From the NCBI RefSeq assembly GCF_038502225.1, contig NW_027195528.1, positions 48,501 through 112,500 of the forward strand: DNA of 64,000 nt, written 5' to 3'. The notes under the pieces are model-generated. The model was not told the DNA's origin. It saw only the letters and a list, made by a program, of their open reading frames with translations, and did not search any database. Shown here in pieces: positions 23,363-34,525 of this stretch; position 1 is the stretch's first letter, and each line of letters begins with the position of its first letter. This DNA comes from Cherax quadricarinatus. Taxonomy: Eukaryota > Arthropoda > Malacostraca > Decapoda > Parastacidae. Made by a program: the position numbers and the translations under genes.

Positions 23363-24654
23363 AATGATTTGAATGGTTGATTTACTGCAATTCTACTAGC
23401 AACCTCTTGAATATTCTATTAATAACCTCCTTAAATGAAGCTCTAGCTATTTGTATTTCTGTTTCTAACTGTTTTTGTATATTGGACAGCTTACCGTCAC
23501 GTTCCTGATTTTTAATGTTTGTGTTTATAAGGGCGCCTACAACCCCATCCGTTTACAGTCTGCTTTATTGTCCAACGAAACCGTTTGAAACCAGTCCCGG
23601 GTTCGGACCAGTCAAGGGTTTGGACCAGTCAAGGGTTCGGACCAGTCGATCTGATCTGATCAGTGGGTCACTTATTTAAACATACTGGTCGGTGATTTGA
23701 GCTAGCACATGAAGGCTCTACTGGAAATTATCTACCCGAGTAATATGTGATTTGACTGATACAAAAGTATAACTTGCGTGTTGAAGAAATCGGTGACTGC
23801 TGGCACTCCTACAATGACGAACGGTCGACCTCCACCCTTGTTTATCAATCGCTGTATCTAGCTTTTCTATTTTTTTTTATTTATTTTTTTTTTTTTTTCG
23901 TCTCCACCACAATAAATGCTATATTATCACTATAGTTGACTGGTGCAAATTTTGGAGGAAGGACGCTTTTTCTGTAGTAATAATTGCTTCTCGTTGTGTA
24001 TATTGCGACCGCTGGTAACTACAGGTTATATGAAATTCACAGTAACGTCTGGTAATTCAAGAAAAAGAAACTAATGAAAGTCACTCCACTCCACTAAGTA
24101 CCATTATAATACTGGTTAGTTGCTACTACAACACTGTATTCTGCTATTCACTGGTATCACTAGATTATATGCGAGTACACTAGCAGGCCAGGAAGATTAT
24201 TAAAACAGCTGACCTGTGGTAAGTTTCTGGCGACTTCTGGCACCTGCCTCTATAGGCTTATCACTTCATTTACAAATTCACCTGTTTTCAAATGACACTT
24301 TAGCCTTTATCATCAATATACTAGGGAGCCACTGTAGTATACACTATACACTATGTATACTCAATGTTATCAGGGAGACTTTCTTTCCTCTGACACGAAA
24401 AGTTCAATTATTATTATTTTTTTTCACCCGGGACACAGGCCTATGATTCCCCTCTGGCAGTAAACTCTGCTAGGTAGTGCACACTAATTCTCCTTTTTTG
24501 ACTCAGTATATAATGTTTTCCGCCCAAGATTGGTTCCAGGCGCTAGAGGGATGTATCGTATAGGATTGATGACACAAATTAAAGTTCTAGCACGTAAGAG
24601 CGACCGTGAAAACACGAGAAAACCCGGGAGCACAACGAGGCACGCTGACACCCT
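23363..24654 (-). other. Presumed LINE-B 5' UTR
   Basis: About 1.3 kb between the ORF1 start and the resumption of PLE coding sequence. No ORF of note. It has T-rich tracts (23870-23900), a short direct repeat of GGACCAGTCAAGGGTT (23617-23645), and no recognisable promoter element. Assignment to LINE-B rests on position alone. Confidence 0.55.
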
Positions 24655-24826
24655 GACACTGTAGACAGGGCAATTGGGTATGTTTTGTTTTAACATAGAG
24701 TTATATACCATTCCTTTACTAATATTAATTTCATCAGAGGATAAATCAGAAGATTTTTCAAAGTTACAAAAGGCTTTTGCAATTTCAACATTATTAAGTT
24801 TTTTTGAAGTAGCAAAACTTAGACCA
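24655..24826 (-). pseudogene. PLE N-terminal coding fragment (upstream of LINE-B)
   Basis: The - strand reads GLSFATSKKLNNVEIAKAF, then KSSDLSSDEINISKGMVYN and SMLKQNIPN, without a stop. It matches the N-terminal region expected before the RT of the PLE that resumes at 18985. It ends at the inferred LINE-B 5' boundary, and at its own 5' side (24826-24840) it meets the inverted PLE fragment. Confidence 0.7.
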
Positions 24827-24831
24827 GCCGT

Positions 24832-25496
24832 TGATATGCCTTGATTGATATGCCTTCTCTTCTTAAGGCTTTTAATATTAAAGTTGTAATTAAAAATCTT
24901 GATACACTAAAAAAACTTTTGATAAAGAATTCCCCCCAAAATGCTGATGGATGTGTCTATAAGATTCCTTGTAAAATTTGCGATAAAGTTTATTACGGTC
25001 AAACTGGTAAAAGTCTAGAACTTAGATTAAAACAAAATAAATATAGCATTAGAACTGGACAAGATTCCAATGCTCTATTTATTCATGTGAGAGATTTTAA
25101 CCATCCAATTGATTATCAAAAAGTTGAGAAAGTTGTATCAAGCAAGTCCATGGTCGACAGGAATATAATTAAATCTTGTTTCATAAAAAATAGTTTTGAC
25201 AATAATATGAATATTTCCTTAGATTTATATAGATTAGATCCATTTATAATTAATAGAATTTGGGAAGAATTTAATAATACATTGGACAAATAATAAATTT
25301 TAAAATTCTTAATTCTTGGGTAGAATAATTTGTTCATGGGTTGTGTGAAGGACCTGTCTGGTTGGGCCAGCAGGCCTGCTGCAGTGTTCTCTTTCTTATG
25401 AGTCTCGTGTCAGGTGTTGCTTTGTTGTGGGATGTGATAGTGAGGTGTGGTCTAGACCCTTTATATGCCTTCCTTTGATGCCTTACTTTTATTGTT
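24832..25496 (+). mobile_element. Inverted, 5'-truncated second PLE copy
   Basis: A + strand PLE segment starting within the DMPSLLK codons of the linker and continuing through the endonuclease and 3' region to about 25496. It is the mirror image of 17100-17790. It abuts the head of the - strand PLE at a duplicated TTGATATGCCTT (24831 and 24845). PLE insertions with a partial extra copy in direct or inverted orientation at the 5' side are a known feature of the group, so this looks like one composite insertion. Confidence 0.8.
24841..25293 (+). pseudogene. PLE GIY-YIG endonuclease, truncated copy, open frame
   Basis: 150 codons: DMPSLLKAFNIKVVIKNL, then VYKIPCKICDKVYYGQTGK, LELRLKQNKYSIR (EH of the other copy is QN here), NALFIHVRDFNHPID and IWEEFNNTLDK to a TAA. 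The GIY-YIG-like core is present but the RT is absent. The H-to-N replacement in the conserved EH pair may matter for catalysis. The frame is unbroken, unlike copy 17319-17979. Confidence 0.8.
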
Positions 25497-25740
25497 TACC
25501 TGGAGTTTAAATTTATTGAATATTACGTAAAGTCAATTATATATATTTTCTTTATATCTAGATTGATTTTCGATGTTTTATGGCAAGAACGATTTGTGAT
25601 TCTGCTAACCGAGTAGAGAACATCCTTGACAAATAAACCAAAGATGGCTGTGGAAAGCTACAGGACTTATTCCTCCTCCGTTTGGAATACTAGTCACACC
25701 AGCAGTATACATATTAAAGCATTCAGAGAACAAGCAAATA
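25497..25740. other. Unassigned sequence beside the PLE end
   Basis: Starts with TTACCTGGAGTTTA, which equals the LINE-B terminal sequence, exactly where the PLE copy breaks off. The rest is AT-rich with no ORF or repeat that I recognise. Confidence 0.45.
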
Positions 25741-25848
25741 AAATACTGCGACCAGCTGGAAATCGAACCTGGAATACTTAGCCTGGCTCCTGGGAGCCAA
25801 GCTAACCTCCCGACGCCTTAAGCCACTTGACCACCATGCTACTGCTAC
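25741..25848 (-). mobile_element. tRNA-like SINE head (class II tRNA shape)
   Basis: On the - strand an A box (TGGTCAAGTGG) and B box (GGTTCGATTTCC) are separated by a long insert containing GGCTCCCAGGAGCC, a self-pairing variable arm. The shape is like a Ser/Leu-type tRNA and differs from the Val-like SINE heads at 11325 and 37427. It could be a SINE head or a tRNA pseudogene. No CCA or intact acceptor stem was identified. Confidence 0.6.
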
Positions 25849-25895
25849 CTGGAGGATATTCCAGGGATCAACGCCCCTGCAGCCCATGAGACTAA
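25849..25895 (-). mobile_element. Diverged LINE-B-type 3' terminal fragment
   Basis: The + strand CTACCTGGAGGATATTCCAG GGATCAACGCCCCTGC resembles the LINE-B terminus (TACCTGGAGAGAGTTTCGGG GGTCAACGCCCCCGC). On the - strand the fragment lies immediately upstream of the tRNA-like head, so two repeats are joined here. Confidence 0.5.
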
Positions 25896-26952
25896 TATTC
25901 CAAATGGAAGAAAAATGAGATTAGTCCTGCAGTACCCATGACCACGAATGTGCTGGCACTAGGAGGCAGACCCAGTGTACCTACTGTTGAGGATAATGCT
26001 ACAAGCTAAGTCAAAGATTAAATAGTGGACTGTAGGGTGACTTAGCTTAAAAGACAGCTTTCACCTACATAGCTGTCCCTGCAGGTGATGTCTTGAGAAG
26101 CTATCATATGCACTTCCTCAAGGGCTGCAATATAAATTATTATGGTTGAGTATAATTACCCCTAGGGGGTGTTATGTCAGTAATGTCAATAAATGAATAC
26201 TGACAACAGTTACTGGTGTGGGCTCAATGGCCCTCCCATAATCGAGTGTATGGTACATCTAGTAAAAATGTAGAAGCTATCTGCTGTGCAGCCGATCTAG
26301 CTAGTCTCATTACTTACTAGACTTACCTGGGTATCTGTATCGGACCTGTATGTGACTTGGATGTAGGTGTCTTGATTGAAGCAGACGTGTTTTTTGAAGT
26401 ATGTTGCACTACACTCTGTTAGGCTCGCAACACTCGTTGTTACACTGCTCATCAAGATTTGTTCACCATAATGTCACTAAAGAAGGTGATCACACTTCTC
26501 TGTGTCTATTGAGTTACTATTATGCACAAAAATGCACGGATCAGTGTTATTTGTTGGTTATCCCAGCGTCAGTGTGTCCACTACGAGGGTCAAAAGCAAT
26601 CTCAAGATGCCACAGCACCACTCTGCCACCACTGCCCCTAACCATGAAGAAAGAGCTGACCTAGCACATTTCCCCTCCTTGCCAAACTTCCACCAGGAAG
26701 CAAAGCAGAATGCTTGATTCTTGCTGTCTAAGCATAGACAACAATGTACACTATCTTTACCATGGTAATAGAGTGGGTGCAGGATTTCTTTAATTGTCCT
26801 CCTAAGGGAAGAGATTGATTGTCTCTTATTTAAACTACACTACTTGCAACACTGGTCTCTTGCAAAGAGCCATATGACCATGTCACATGATTGTACTGGT
26901 ACATGCTGGTTAAACATCTGTTGGTAATTACTTGATGTAGCAATAAACACAT
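25896..26952. other. Unassigned region before the (CA)n tract
   Basis: About 1.05 kb. A 71-codon frame at 26502-26717 (its first ATG is at 26532) has plausible amino-acid composition, but I know no homologue and see no splice or promoter context, so I do not call it. No repeat was identified. Confidence 0.5.
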
Positions 26953-28400
<1,448 letters not shown>

Positions 28401-28619
28401 CCTCACCCTCCTCTACACATGTAGTAAAAGGTAGTACATAACTGGGTGAAAGAATGACTTGTTAACACACGCTAGTATTATAATTATTAGAACTACTCTC
28501 AGGGTTAGTGGTATCTCATTAGTATTACGGATACACAGAAGTGAATTGTATTTCTGGGACATATAAACAACTGACGTGCTCACACACACACACACACGCG
28601 CGCACACACATACACACTC

Positions 28620-28666
28620 GGGGCCAGGAGCTGGGTCTCGACCCCGAAACCACAACTAGGTGAGTA
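28620..28666 (+). mobile_element. LINE-C 3'-end module embedded in the 5' UTR of C2
   Basis: Reads GGGGCCAGGAGCTGGGTCTC GACCCC, then ACTAGGTGAGTA, the same as the last ~50 bp of every LINE-C copy, and is preceded by (CA)n. The equivalent module sits at the same place in C6 (37318-37366), so it was already part of the master 5' UTR and not two independent insertions. Confidence 0.75.
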
Positions 28667-29022
28667 CACACAGCTGACCCTTGGAATTTGACTGCATCCC
28701 CCACAGACCTCTTACCTTTTCCCTCCCTCGCGTTTCTCTCTCTCATAGCCTTCTTCCCTCCTTTCTCCCTCTCTCTCTCTTTCTCTCCCTCTCCCTCTCC
28801 CTCTCTTTCTCCCTCTCTCTACCCTTTCTCTCCCCCTCACATTTCTCTCCCTCCCCCTTGGTCTTATCCCTCACCCCCATACTCTCTCCTCTCTCTCCCT
28901 CTTTCTACCCTTTCTCTCTCCTCTCTCTCCCTCTTTCTACCCTCTCTCTCTCTCCCCCACACCCTCTCCCTCCTCTAGCCTTCTGTCTGTGGTAATAAGA
29001 AGTAAAAAAAAAAAAAAATAAA

Positions 29023-30063
29023 ATGGGTGGCCTTAGAGGACGGAAACCCAGAGATCTGGTGGACGAACCAGGGAGGAAAGACTGGGAGCTAGAGCTCCAA
29101 AAAAGGGAGGAAGAGTGGGGAAGGAAGATAGTAGAGCTTGGTAAGAAAATGGAGGAGCGGATAGCTGAAGAGTGCAGGAAGTGGGAAGTACAGGTCTTAG
29201 CAGCAGAAGCTAGGATACAGTGCTTAGAAGAGAAACTGCAAAGCCTGAAACAGATTAGAGAGACAAATGACAATTCAGGTGTGACATCAGGAAATTCAAA
29301 GTCAGGCGCAGACAAGGGGATGGTAAGCAACAACGGAGACATGCCGAGCATGAAGGCCCTATCAGACCCACGTGGGGCCAGGGAAAAGACGACGAGCACA
29401 CTAAGATCAAACGACAGGTCCGAAAACAATGAAGGTATGCTATATGCAGAGATTCTAACAGCCAACTGCAGTAGCAAGGGACAGCTGGTCAGGAAAGACA
29501 GTCCACTGAGAATAGAAGTTTCAGATATGACAGGGACTGAAGGCAAGAACATGTCAATGGAAGGAAATAAAATGCCTCAGAGGACGCAGATGGAGACTCA
29601 GTGGGAGGAGGAAAGGGCGAGGTCAGTTTTTGTGTACGGGCTCCAAGAAGCCAAGGGGGCCAACTTTGAAGAAATAAAACAGGAGGAGAAAAAAATGATT
29701 GAAGGCATCATGAAAACAATAGGGGAGGGCAATATGACCCAGGTGACAAATTTTCAGAGAATTGGGTGGTTTGCGAGTGGAAGGATACGGCCTGTCAGAG
29801 TAACTTTCAAGGAAGAAACAGTTCGAACCAGGATTCTGCAAGAGAAAGCAAGACTGAGGGACAAAGAGGGGTACCAGAGAGTATACCTCGACCACGACAG
29901 AACACAAGAAGAAAGGACTACACTGAAAGAGAGGGTACAGAGACGCAAGGAGGAACGAGAAGCAATGAAAATGAGCAGGACCCAGACACAGGAGGAAGGG
30001 CAAACACACCCCACAGAATCTCCCACCAAAAGACTCCACCCGCGACATTCCCAACGCAACTGA
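29023..30063 (+). CDS. LINE-C ORF1 (C2), intact: coiled coil plus RRM-like domain
   Basis: 346 codons from an ATG after an A-run. Residues ~18-80 are strongly charged and heptad-like (ELELQKREEEWGRKIVELGK), fitting a trimerising coiled coil. Residues ~80-195 are polar and low complexity. Residues ~200-300 (RSVFVYGLQEAKG, NFQRIGWFASGRIRPVRVTF, VYLDHDRTQEER) look like the RRM-type RNA-binding region seen in L1-like ORF1 proteins. It would package element RNA. Its last ~298 nt overlap a long open frame of ORF2 in the -1 register. The stop is TGA at 30061-30063. Function is inferred from family knowledge. Confidence 0.85.
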   Translation: MGGLRGRKPRDLVDEPGRKDWELELQKREEEWGRKIVELGKKMEERIAEECRKWEVQVLAAEARIQCLEEKLQSLKQIRETNDNSGVTSGNSKSGADKGMVSNNGDMPSMKALSDPRGAREKTTSTLRSNDRSENNEGMLYAEILTANCSSKGQLVRKDSPLRIEVSDMTGTEGKNMSMEGNKMPQRTQMETQWEEERARSVFVYGLQEAKGANFEEIKQEEKKMIEGIMKTIGEGNMTQVTNFQRIGWFASGRIRPVRVTFKEETVRTRILQEKARLRDKEGYQRVYLDHDRTQEERTTLKERVQRRKEEREAMKMSRTQTQEEGQTHPTESPTKRLHPRHSQRN

Positions 30064-30248
30064 GCAACCTATACTACAACCCACTCACTGTTCCCTCTGC
30101 CACCAATCCCCATATCACAAACCTCACCCCAACAGCTGTCCCTTATGGGCATTCTGACCCCACCCCCATCAACACAAACCCCACCTACACCACAGCCCCA
30201 TATAGGCCCCCACCAAGGCTCTCGCTCCCCCAACCCCAATATTCTTGC

Positions 30249-33140
30249 ATGACCACAATGATAGAAAAGAAACTAAAGGTTTGGTACACAAACGCGGATG
30301 GAATAATGAATAAACATGAGGAGTGGAATGAAAGAATCAGTGAAAAATCCCCAGACATCATAGCAGTCACAGAAACAAAACTCGCTGAGACAATAACAGA
30401 CACAATCTTCCCAACAGGATATCAGATCCTGAGGAAAGATAGAAGGAGTAGAGGGGGAGGAGGGGTTGCACTGCTCATAAAACACCGATGGGGATTTGAG
30501 GAAATGGAAGGCATGGACATGATTGGAGAAAGAGACTACATTGTAGGTACAATTCAGTCTGGAGAACATAAAGTAGTCATTGGAGTGATGTATAACCCAC
30601 CACAGAACTGCAGGAGGCCAAGAGAGGAGTACGAAGTAAACAACAGGGTGATGGTGGACACACTGGCTGAGGTGGCAAGAAGAGCTCACTCGAGCAGAGC
30701 AAAGTTACTGGTAATGGGCGATTTCAACAACAGGGAGATCGACTGGGAAAACCTGGAGCCACATGGGGGTCCCGAAACATGGAGAGCCAAGATGATGGAT
30801 GTGGTACTTGAAAACCTCATGCATCAACATGTCAGGGACACAACCAGAGAGAGAGGGGAGGATGAGCCAGCAAGACTGGATCTTGTGTTCACCCTGAGCA
30901 GTTCAGACATTGAGGACATCACTTATGAGAGGCCCCTTGGAGCTAGCGATCATGTGGTTCTGAGTTTTGACTATATAGTAGAGTTACAAGTGGAGAAGGT
31001 AACAGGAACTGAAGGGGAAAGGCCAAACTATAAAAGGGGGGACTACACAGGTATGAGAAACTTCCTGCAGGAGGTTCAGTGGGACAGAGAAATGGTAGGA
31101 AAATCAGTAAACGAGATGATGGAATATGTGGCAACAAAGTGCAAGGAGGCAGAGGAAAGTTTTGTTCCCAAGGGAAACGGAAATAATAGGAAGACCAAAA
31201 CGAGTCCTTGGTTTACCCGAAGGTGTAGGGAGGCAAAAACTAAGTGCAACAGAGAATGGAAAAGGTACAGGAGGCATAGGACCCAGGAAAACAAGGAGAT
31301 TAGTAGAAGAGCCAGAAACGAGTATGCACAGATAAGGAGGGAGGCCCAGCGACAGTATGAAAACGACATAGCATCGAAAGTCAAATCTGACCCGAAACTG
31401 CTGTATAGCCACATTAGGAGGAAGACAACAGTCAAGGACCAGGTGATAAGGCTGAGGAAAGAAGGTGGAGAACTCACAAGAAACGATCAAGAGGTATGTG
31501 AGGAGCTCAACACGAGATTTAAGGAAGTATTTACAGTAGAGACAGGAAGGACTCTGGGGGGACAGACCAGATGGGGACACCAGCAAGGAATACACCAACA
31601 AGTGTTGGACGACATACATACAGATGAGGAGGAGGTGAAGAAACTGCTAAGGGACATCGATACCTCAAAGGCAATGGGACCAGACAACATCTCCCCGTGG
31701 GTCCTTAGAGAGGGAGCAGATATGTTGTGTGTGCCACTTACCACAATCTTCAACACATCCCTGGAAACTGGGCAACTACCTGAGGTATGGAAGACGGCAA
31801 ATGTAGTTCCCATTTTTAAAAAAGGAGACAGAAAAGAGGCACTAAACTATAGACCTGTGTCATTGACGTGTATAGTATGCAAAATTATGGAGAAGATTAT
31901 CAGGAGGAGAGTGGTGGAGCACCTGGAACGGAACAGGAGTATAAATGCCAACCAGCACGGATTCACGGAAGGCAAATCCTGTGTCACAAACCTTCTGGAG
32001 TTTTATGATAAAATAACAGAAGTAAGACAAGAGAGAGAGGGGTGGGTTGATTGCATCTTCTTGGACTGCAAGAAGGCCTTTGACACAGTTCCTCACAAGA
32101 GATTAGTGCAGAAGCTAGAGCATCAGGCGCATATAACAGGAAGGGCACTGCAATGGATCAGAGAATACCTGACAGGGAGGCAACAACGAGTCATGGTACG
32201 TAATGATGTATCACAGTGGGCACCTGTGACGAGCGGGGTCCCACAGGGGTCGGTCCTAGGACCAGTGCTATTTTTGGTATATGTGAACGACATGACGGAA
32301 GGGTTAGACTCAGAAGTGTCCCTGTTTGCAGATGATGTGAAGTTAATGAGGAGAATTAAATCTGATGAGGACCAGGCAGGACTTCAAAGAGACCTGGACA
32401 GACTGGACACCTGGTCCAGCAAATGGCTTCTCGAATTTAATCCTGCCAAATGCAAAGTCATGAAGATGGGGGAGGGGCACAGAAGACCACAGACAGAGTA
32501 TAGGCTAGGTGGCCAAAGACTGCAAACCTCACTCAAGGAGAAAGATCTTGGGGGTGAGTATAACACCGAGCATGTCTCCGGAAGCACACATCAATCAGAT
32601 AACTGCTGCAGCATATGGGCGCCTGGCAAACCTGAGAACAGCATTCCGATACCTTAGTAAGGAATCATTCAAGACACTGTACACCGTGTATGTCAGGCCC
32701 ATACTGGAGTATGCAGCACCTGTTTGGAACCCGCACTTGATAAAGCACGTCAAGAAACTAGAGAAAGTACAAAGGTTTGCGACAAGGTTAGTTCCAGAGC
32801 TAAGGGGAATGGCCTATGAGGAAAGATTAAGGGAAATCGGCCTGACCACACTGGAGGACAGGAGGGTCAGGGGAGACATGATAACGACATATAAAATACT
32901 GCGTGAATAGACAAGGTGGACAAAGACAGGATGTTCCAGGGAGGGGACACAGAAACAAGAGGCCACAATTGGAAGTTGAAGACACAAATGAGTCAGAGAG
33001 ATAGTAGGAAGTATTTCTTCAGTCATAGAGTTGTAAGGCAGTGGAATAGCCTAGAAAATGACGTAGTGGAGGCAGGAACCATACACAGTTTTAAGACGAG
33101 GTTTGATAAAGCTCATGGAGCGGGGAGAGAGAGGGCCTAG
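30249..33140 (+). pseudogene. LINE-C ORF2 (C2): endonuclease + RT, two compensating indels
   Basis: The first ATG near the domain start is 30249 (MTTMIEKKLKVWYTNADG), though the frame is open from before 29766. Endonuclease motifs: AVTETKL, GVMYNPPQN, LLVMGDFNNREIDW, DLVFTLSS, ASDHVVLSF. RT motifs: SKAMGPDNISPWVLREG, NYRPVSLTCIVCKIMEKII, FLDCKKAFDTVPH, SGVPQGSVLGPVLF, SLFADDVKLM. A fifth G at 32550-32554 shifts the frame, and a missing G near 32904 shifts it again. The three frames together keep the complete C-terminus to TAG at 33138-33140. All catalytic residues are present. The two indels could be assembly errors. Confidence 0.92.
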
Positions 33141-33217
33141 TAGCAACCGGTGAAGAGGCGGGGCCAGGAGCTAGGACTCGACCCCTGCAACCACAAATAG
33201 GTGAGTACAAATAGGTG

Positions 33218-33257
<40 letters not shown>
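33141..33257 (+). repeat. C2 3' UTR and (CA)n tail
   Basis: GAGGCGGGGCCAGGAGCTAG, ACCACAAATAGGTGAGTA twice (33199 and 33213), then (CA)n to 33257. This is the standard LINE-C terminus. Confidence 0.85.
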
Positions 33258-33259
<2 letters not shown>

Positions 33260-33614
33260 GTAGCTGAGTTAGTGACTCCAGTGTATAGTGCATACAGTGA
33301 TAGAGGAGTTAGTGAATACAGTGTTTAGTGAATACAGTGAAGAAGGAATAGAAGAGGAGCCAGAACGGGAAGCATCGTACAGCGCATGAGTGAAGCAGTG
33401 CAGGCCTGCCAGACGTAACGTATTTGTGGTTGCTGGGGTATTGGCCTTGTATATTACTGATAGCTGAGGGTCACAAACCTTGCTCTGGAGAGCTGAATAT
33501 CATACTTAGGGCACTAATCACTGACAGAGGAGTAGAACTGGGGAAGGGGAATAAAGGTGGGGACTAGAGGCACTGTAGTGCATGTGCAGGCAGTAAGGTT
33601 GGACAATTAACACT

Positions 33615-34100
33615 AATATTCTTTATTCATTAAGTATAACTCCAGGTATACATGTGTAGGTACACAGGCGTTTATTCAGCAAGTAAGTTTATTTAGGTAT
33701 ACACAAATACAGTTACATAGAATTATGATACATAGCAGCATATGTGTAGAGAACCTGGGATAACCCAAAAAAGTCAGACAGAGTGACTTATTTCCATTGG
33801 GGTCCTTTGGTATAGCTCCAGGTATACACAGATAGGTGCACAGGTGTTTACTCACTAAGTACAGCTCCAGGTAAACACGAGTAGGTGCACAGGTGTTTAC
33901 TCAGTAAGTATAGCTCCAGGTATACACGAGTAGGTGCACAGGTGTTTACTCAGTAAGTACAGCTCCAGGTATGCACGAGTAAGTGCACAGGTGTTTACTC
34001 AGCAAGTATAGCTCCAGGTATACACGAGTACGTGCACAGGTGTTTACTCAGTAAGTATAGATCCAGGTATACACGAGTAGGTGCAAAGGCATAGGCAGGG
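33615..34100. repeat. 49-bp minisatellite, about 7 degenerate units
   Basis: Unit about AGTATAGCTCCAGGTATACA CGAGTAGGTGCACAGGTGTT TACTCAGTA (49 bp; exact offset between 33858 and 33907). Units before 33745 are diverged, and a reverse-oriented SINE body fragment interrupts them. The tidy units run from 33812 to about 34085. Confidence 0.85.
33745..33815 (-). mobile_element. SINE body fragment, inverted, inside minisatellite
   Basis: The reverse complement reads AAGGACCCCAATGGAAATAA and GACTTTTTTGGGTTATCCC, matching the 3' body of the SINE at 11325-11637 (about 11510-11575). No A or B box remains. Confidence 0.75.
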
Positions 34101-34196
34101 TACTACAGGTACAGGCTGTCTCGGTACATAGGCAGGGTACTCCCGGTACAGGCTGTCTCGGTACATAGGCAGGGTACTCCCGGTACATAGCAGTAT
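34100..34196. repeat. 37-bp minisatellite, 2-3 units
   Basis: Unit about GGTACAGGCTGTCTCGGTAC ATAGGCAGGGTACTCCC, repeated from 34107 to 34180 with a partial unit on each side. It follows the 49-bp repeat directly. Confidence 0.8.
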
Positions 34197-34525
34197 GCAC
34201 GTGGAGAGTCTAGGATAGTCCCAAAAGCCTGGCCGCGAGATATCTCTCCCTCTCCTCCTCCCTCTCCCCTCGCTTGACTCCGGTGGCAGGATAGTAACGC
34301 ACACACACCCTACCATAACGGACACGTCTCACAAACCCACTCATACCCACACATACCCACACATACCCACAGTTCACACTCTCTTTGTACCTCCCCTACC
34401 TCTCTCTTTCCCTCCCTTCCTCCTCCTGCTCCTCTTCCTCCTCCTATACTTCCTCCATCTTCCTCCACCTTCCCTCCCTTCCTCCCTACCTACCTCCCCT
34501 ACCATTCTCTTTCCCTGGCTCCCTA

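Larger units (their letters stand above)
18986..24655 (-). mobile_element. LINE-B: nearly complete CR1-like retrotransposon inserted in the PLE
   Basis: From 5' (high coordinate) to 3': about 1.3 kb of 5' UTR, ORF1 (23362-22067), ORF2 (22118-19009, one frameshift), then a 3' UTR of ~30 nt. PLE coding sequence of the same strand lies on both sides, so this is an insertion into the PLE. The 3' edge at ~18986 is clear; the 5' edge is between 24630 and 24680. CR1 relationship is inferred from the RT motifs, the PHD-bearing ORF1 and the short terminal repeats. Confidence 0.85.
28407..33257 (+). mobile_element. LINE-C copy C2 (most complete copy)
   Basis: Contains a partial 5' UTR (28407-29022), ORF1, ORF2, 3' UTR and (CA)n tail. 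The 5' UTR starts at ACACATGTAGTA right after CA repeats, carries an embedded 3'-end-like piece (28620-28666), then a pyrimidine-rich stretch of about 300 bp (28711-29005). ORF1 is intact. ORF2 has two opposite one-base indels near its end. The copy is nearly identical to C10 over the shared part, so both are young. Confidence 0.9.

Noticed and set aside
26502..26717. 71-codon frame as a host gene
   Set aside because: Plausible composition and an internal ATG at 26532, but overlapping alternative frame, no homologue recognised, and no splice or polyadenylation context.
29754..30689. Cys/Ser-rich - strand ORFs opposite LINE-C ORF1 and ORF2 (also 39089-40147, 47237-48306, 54129-54710)
   Set aside because: Shadows of the + strand coding frames. 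They recur only because the LINE copies recur.
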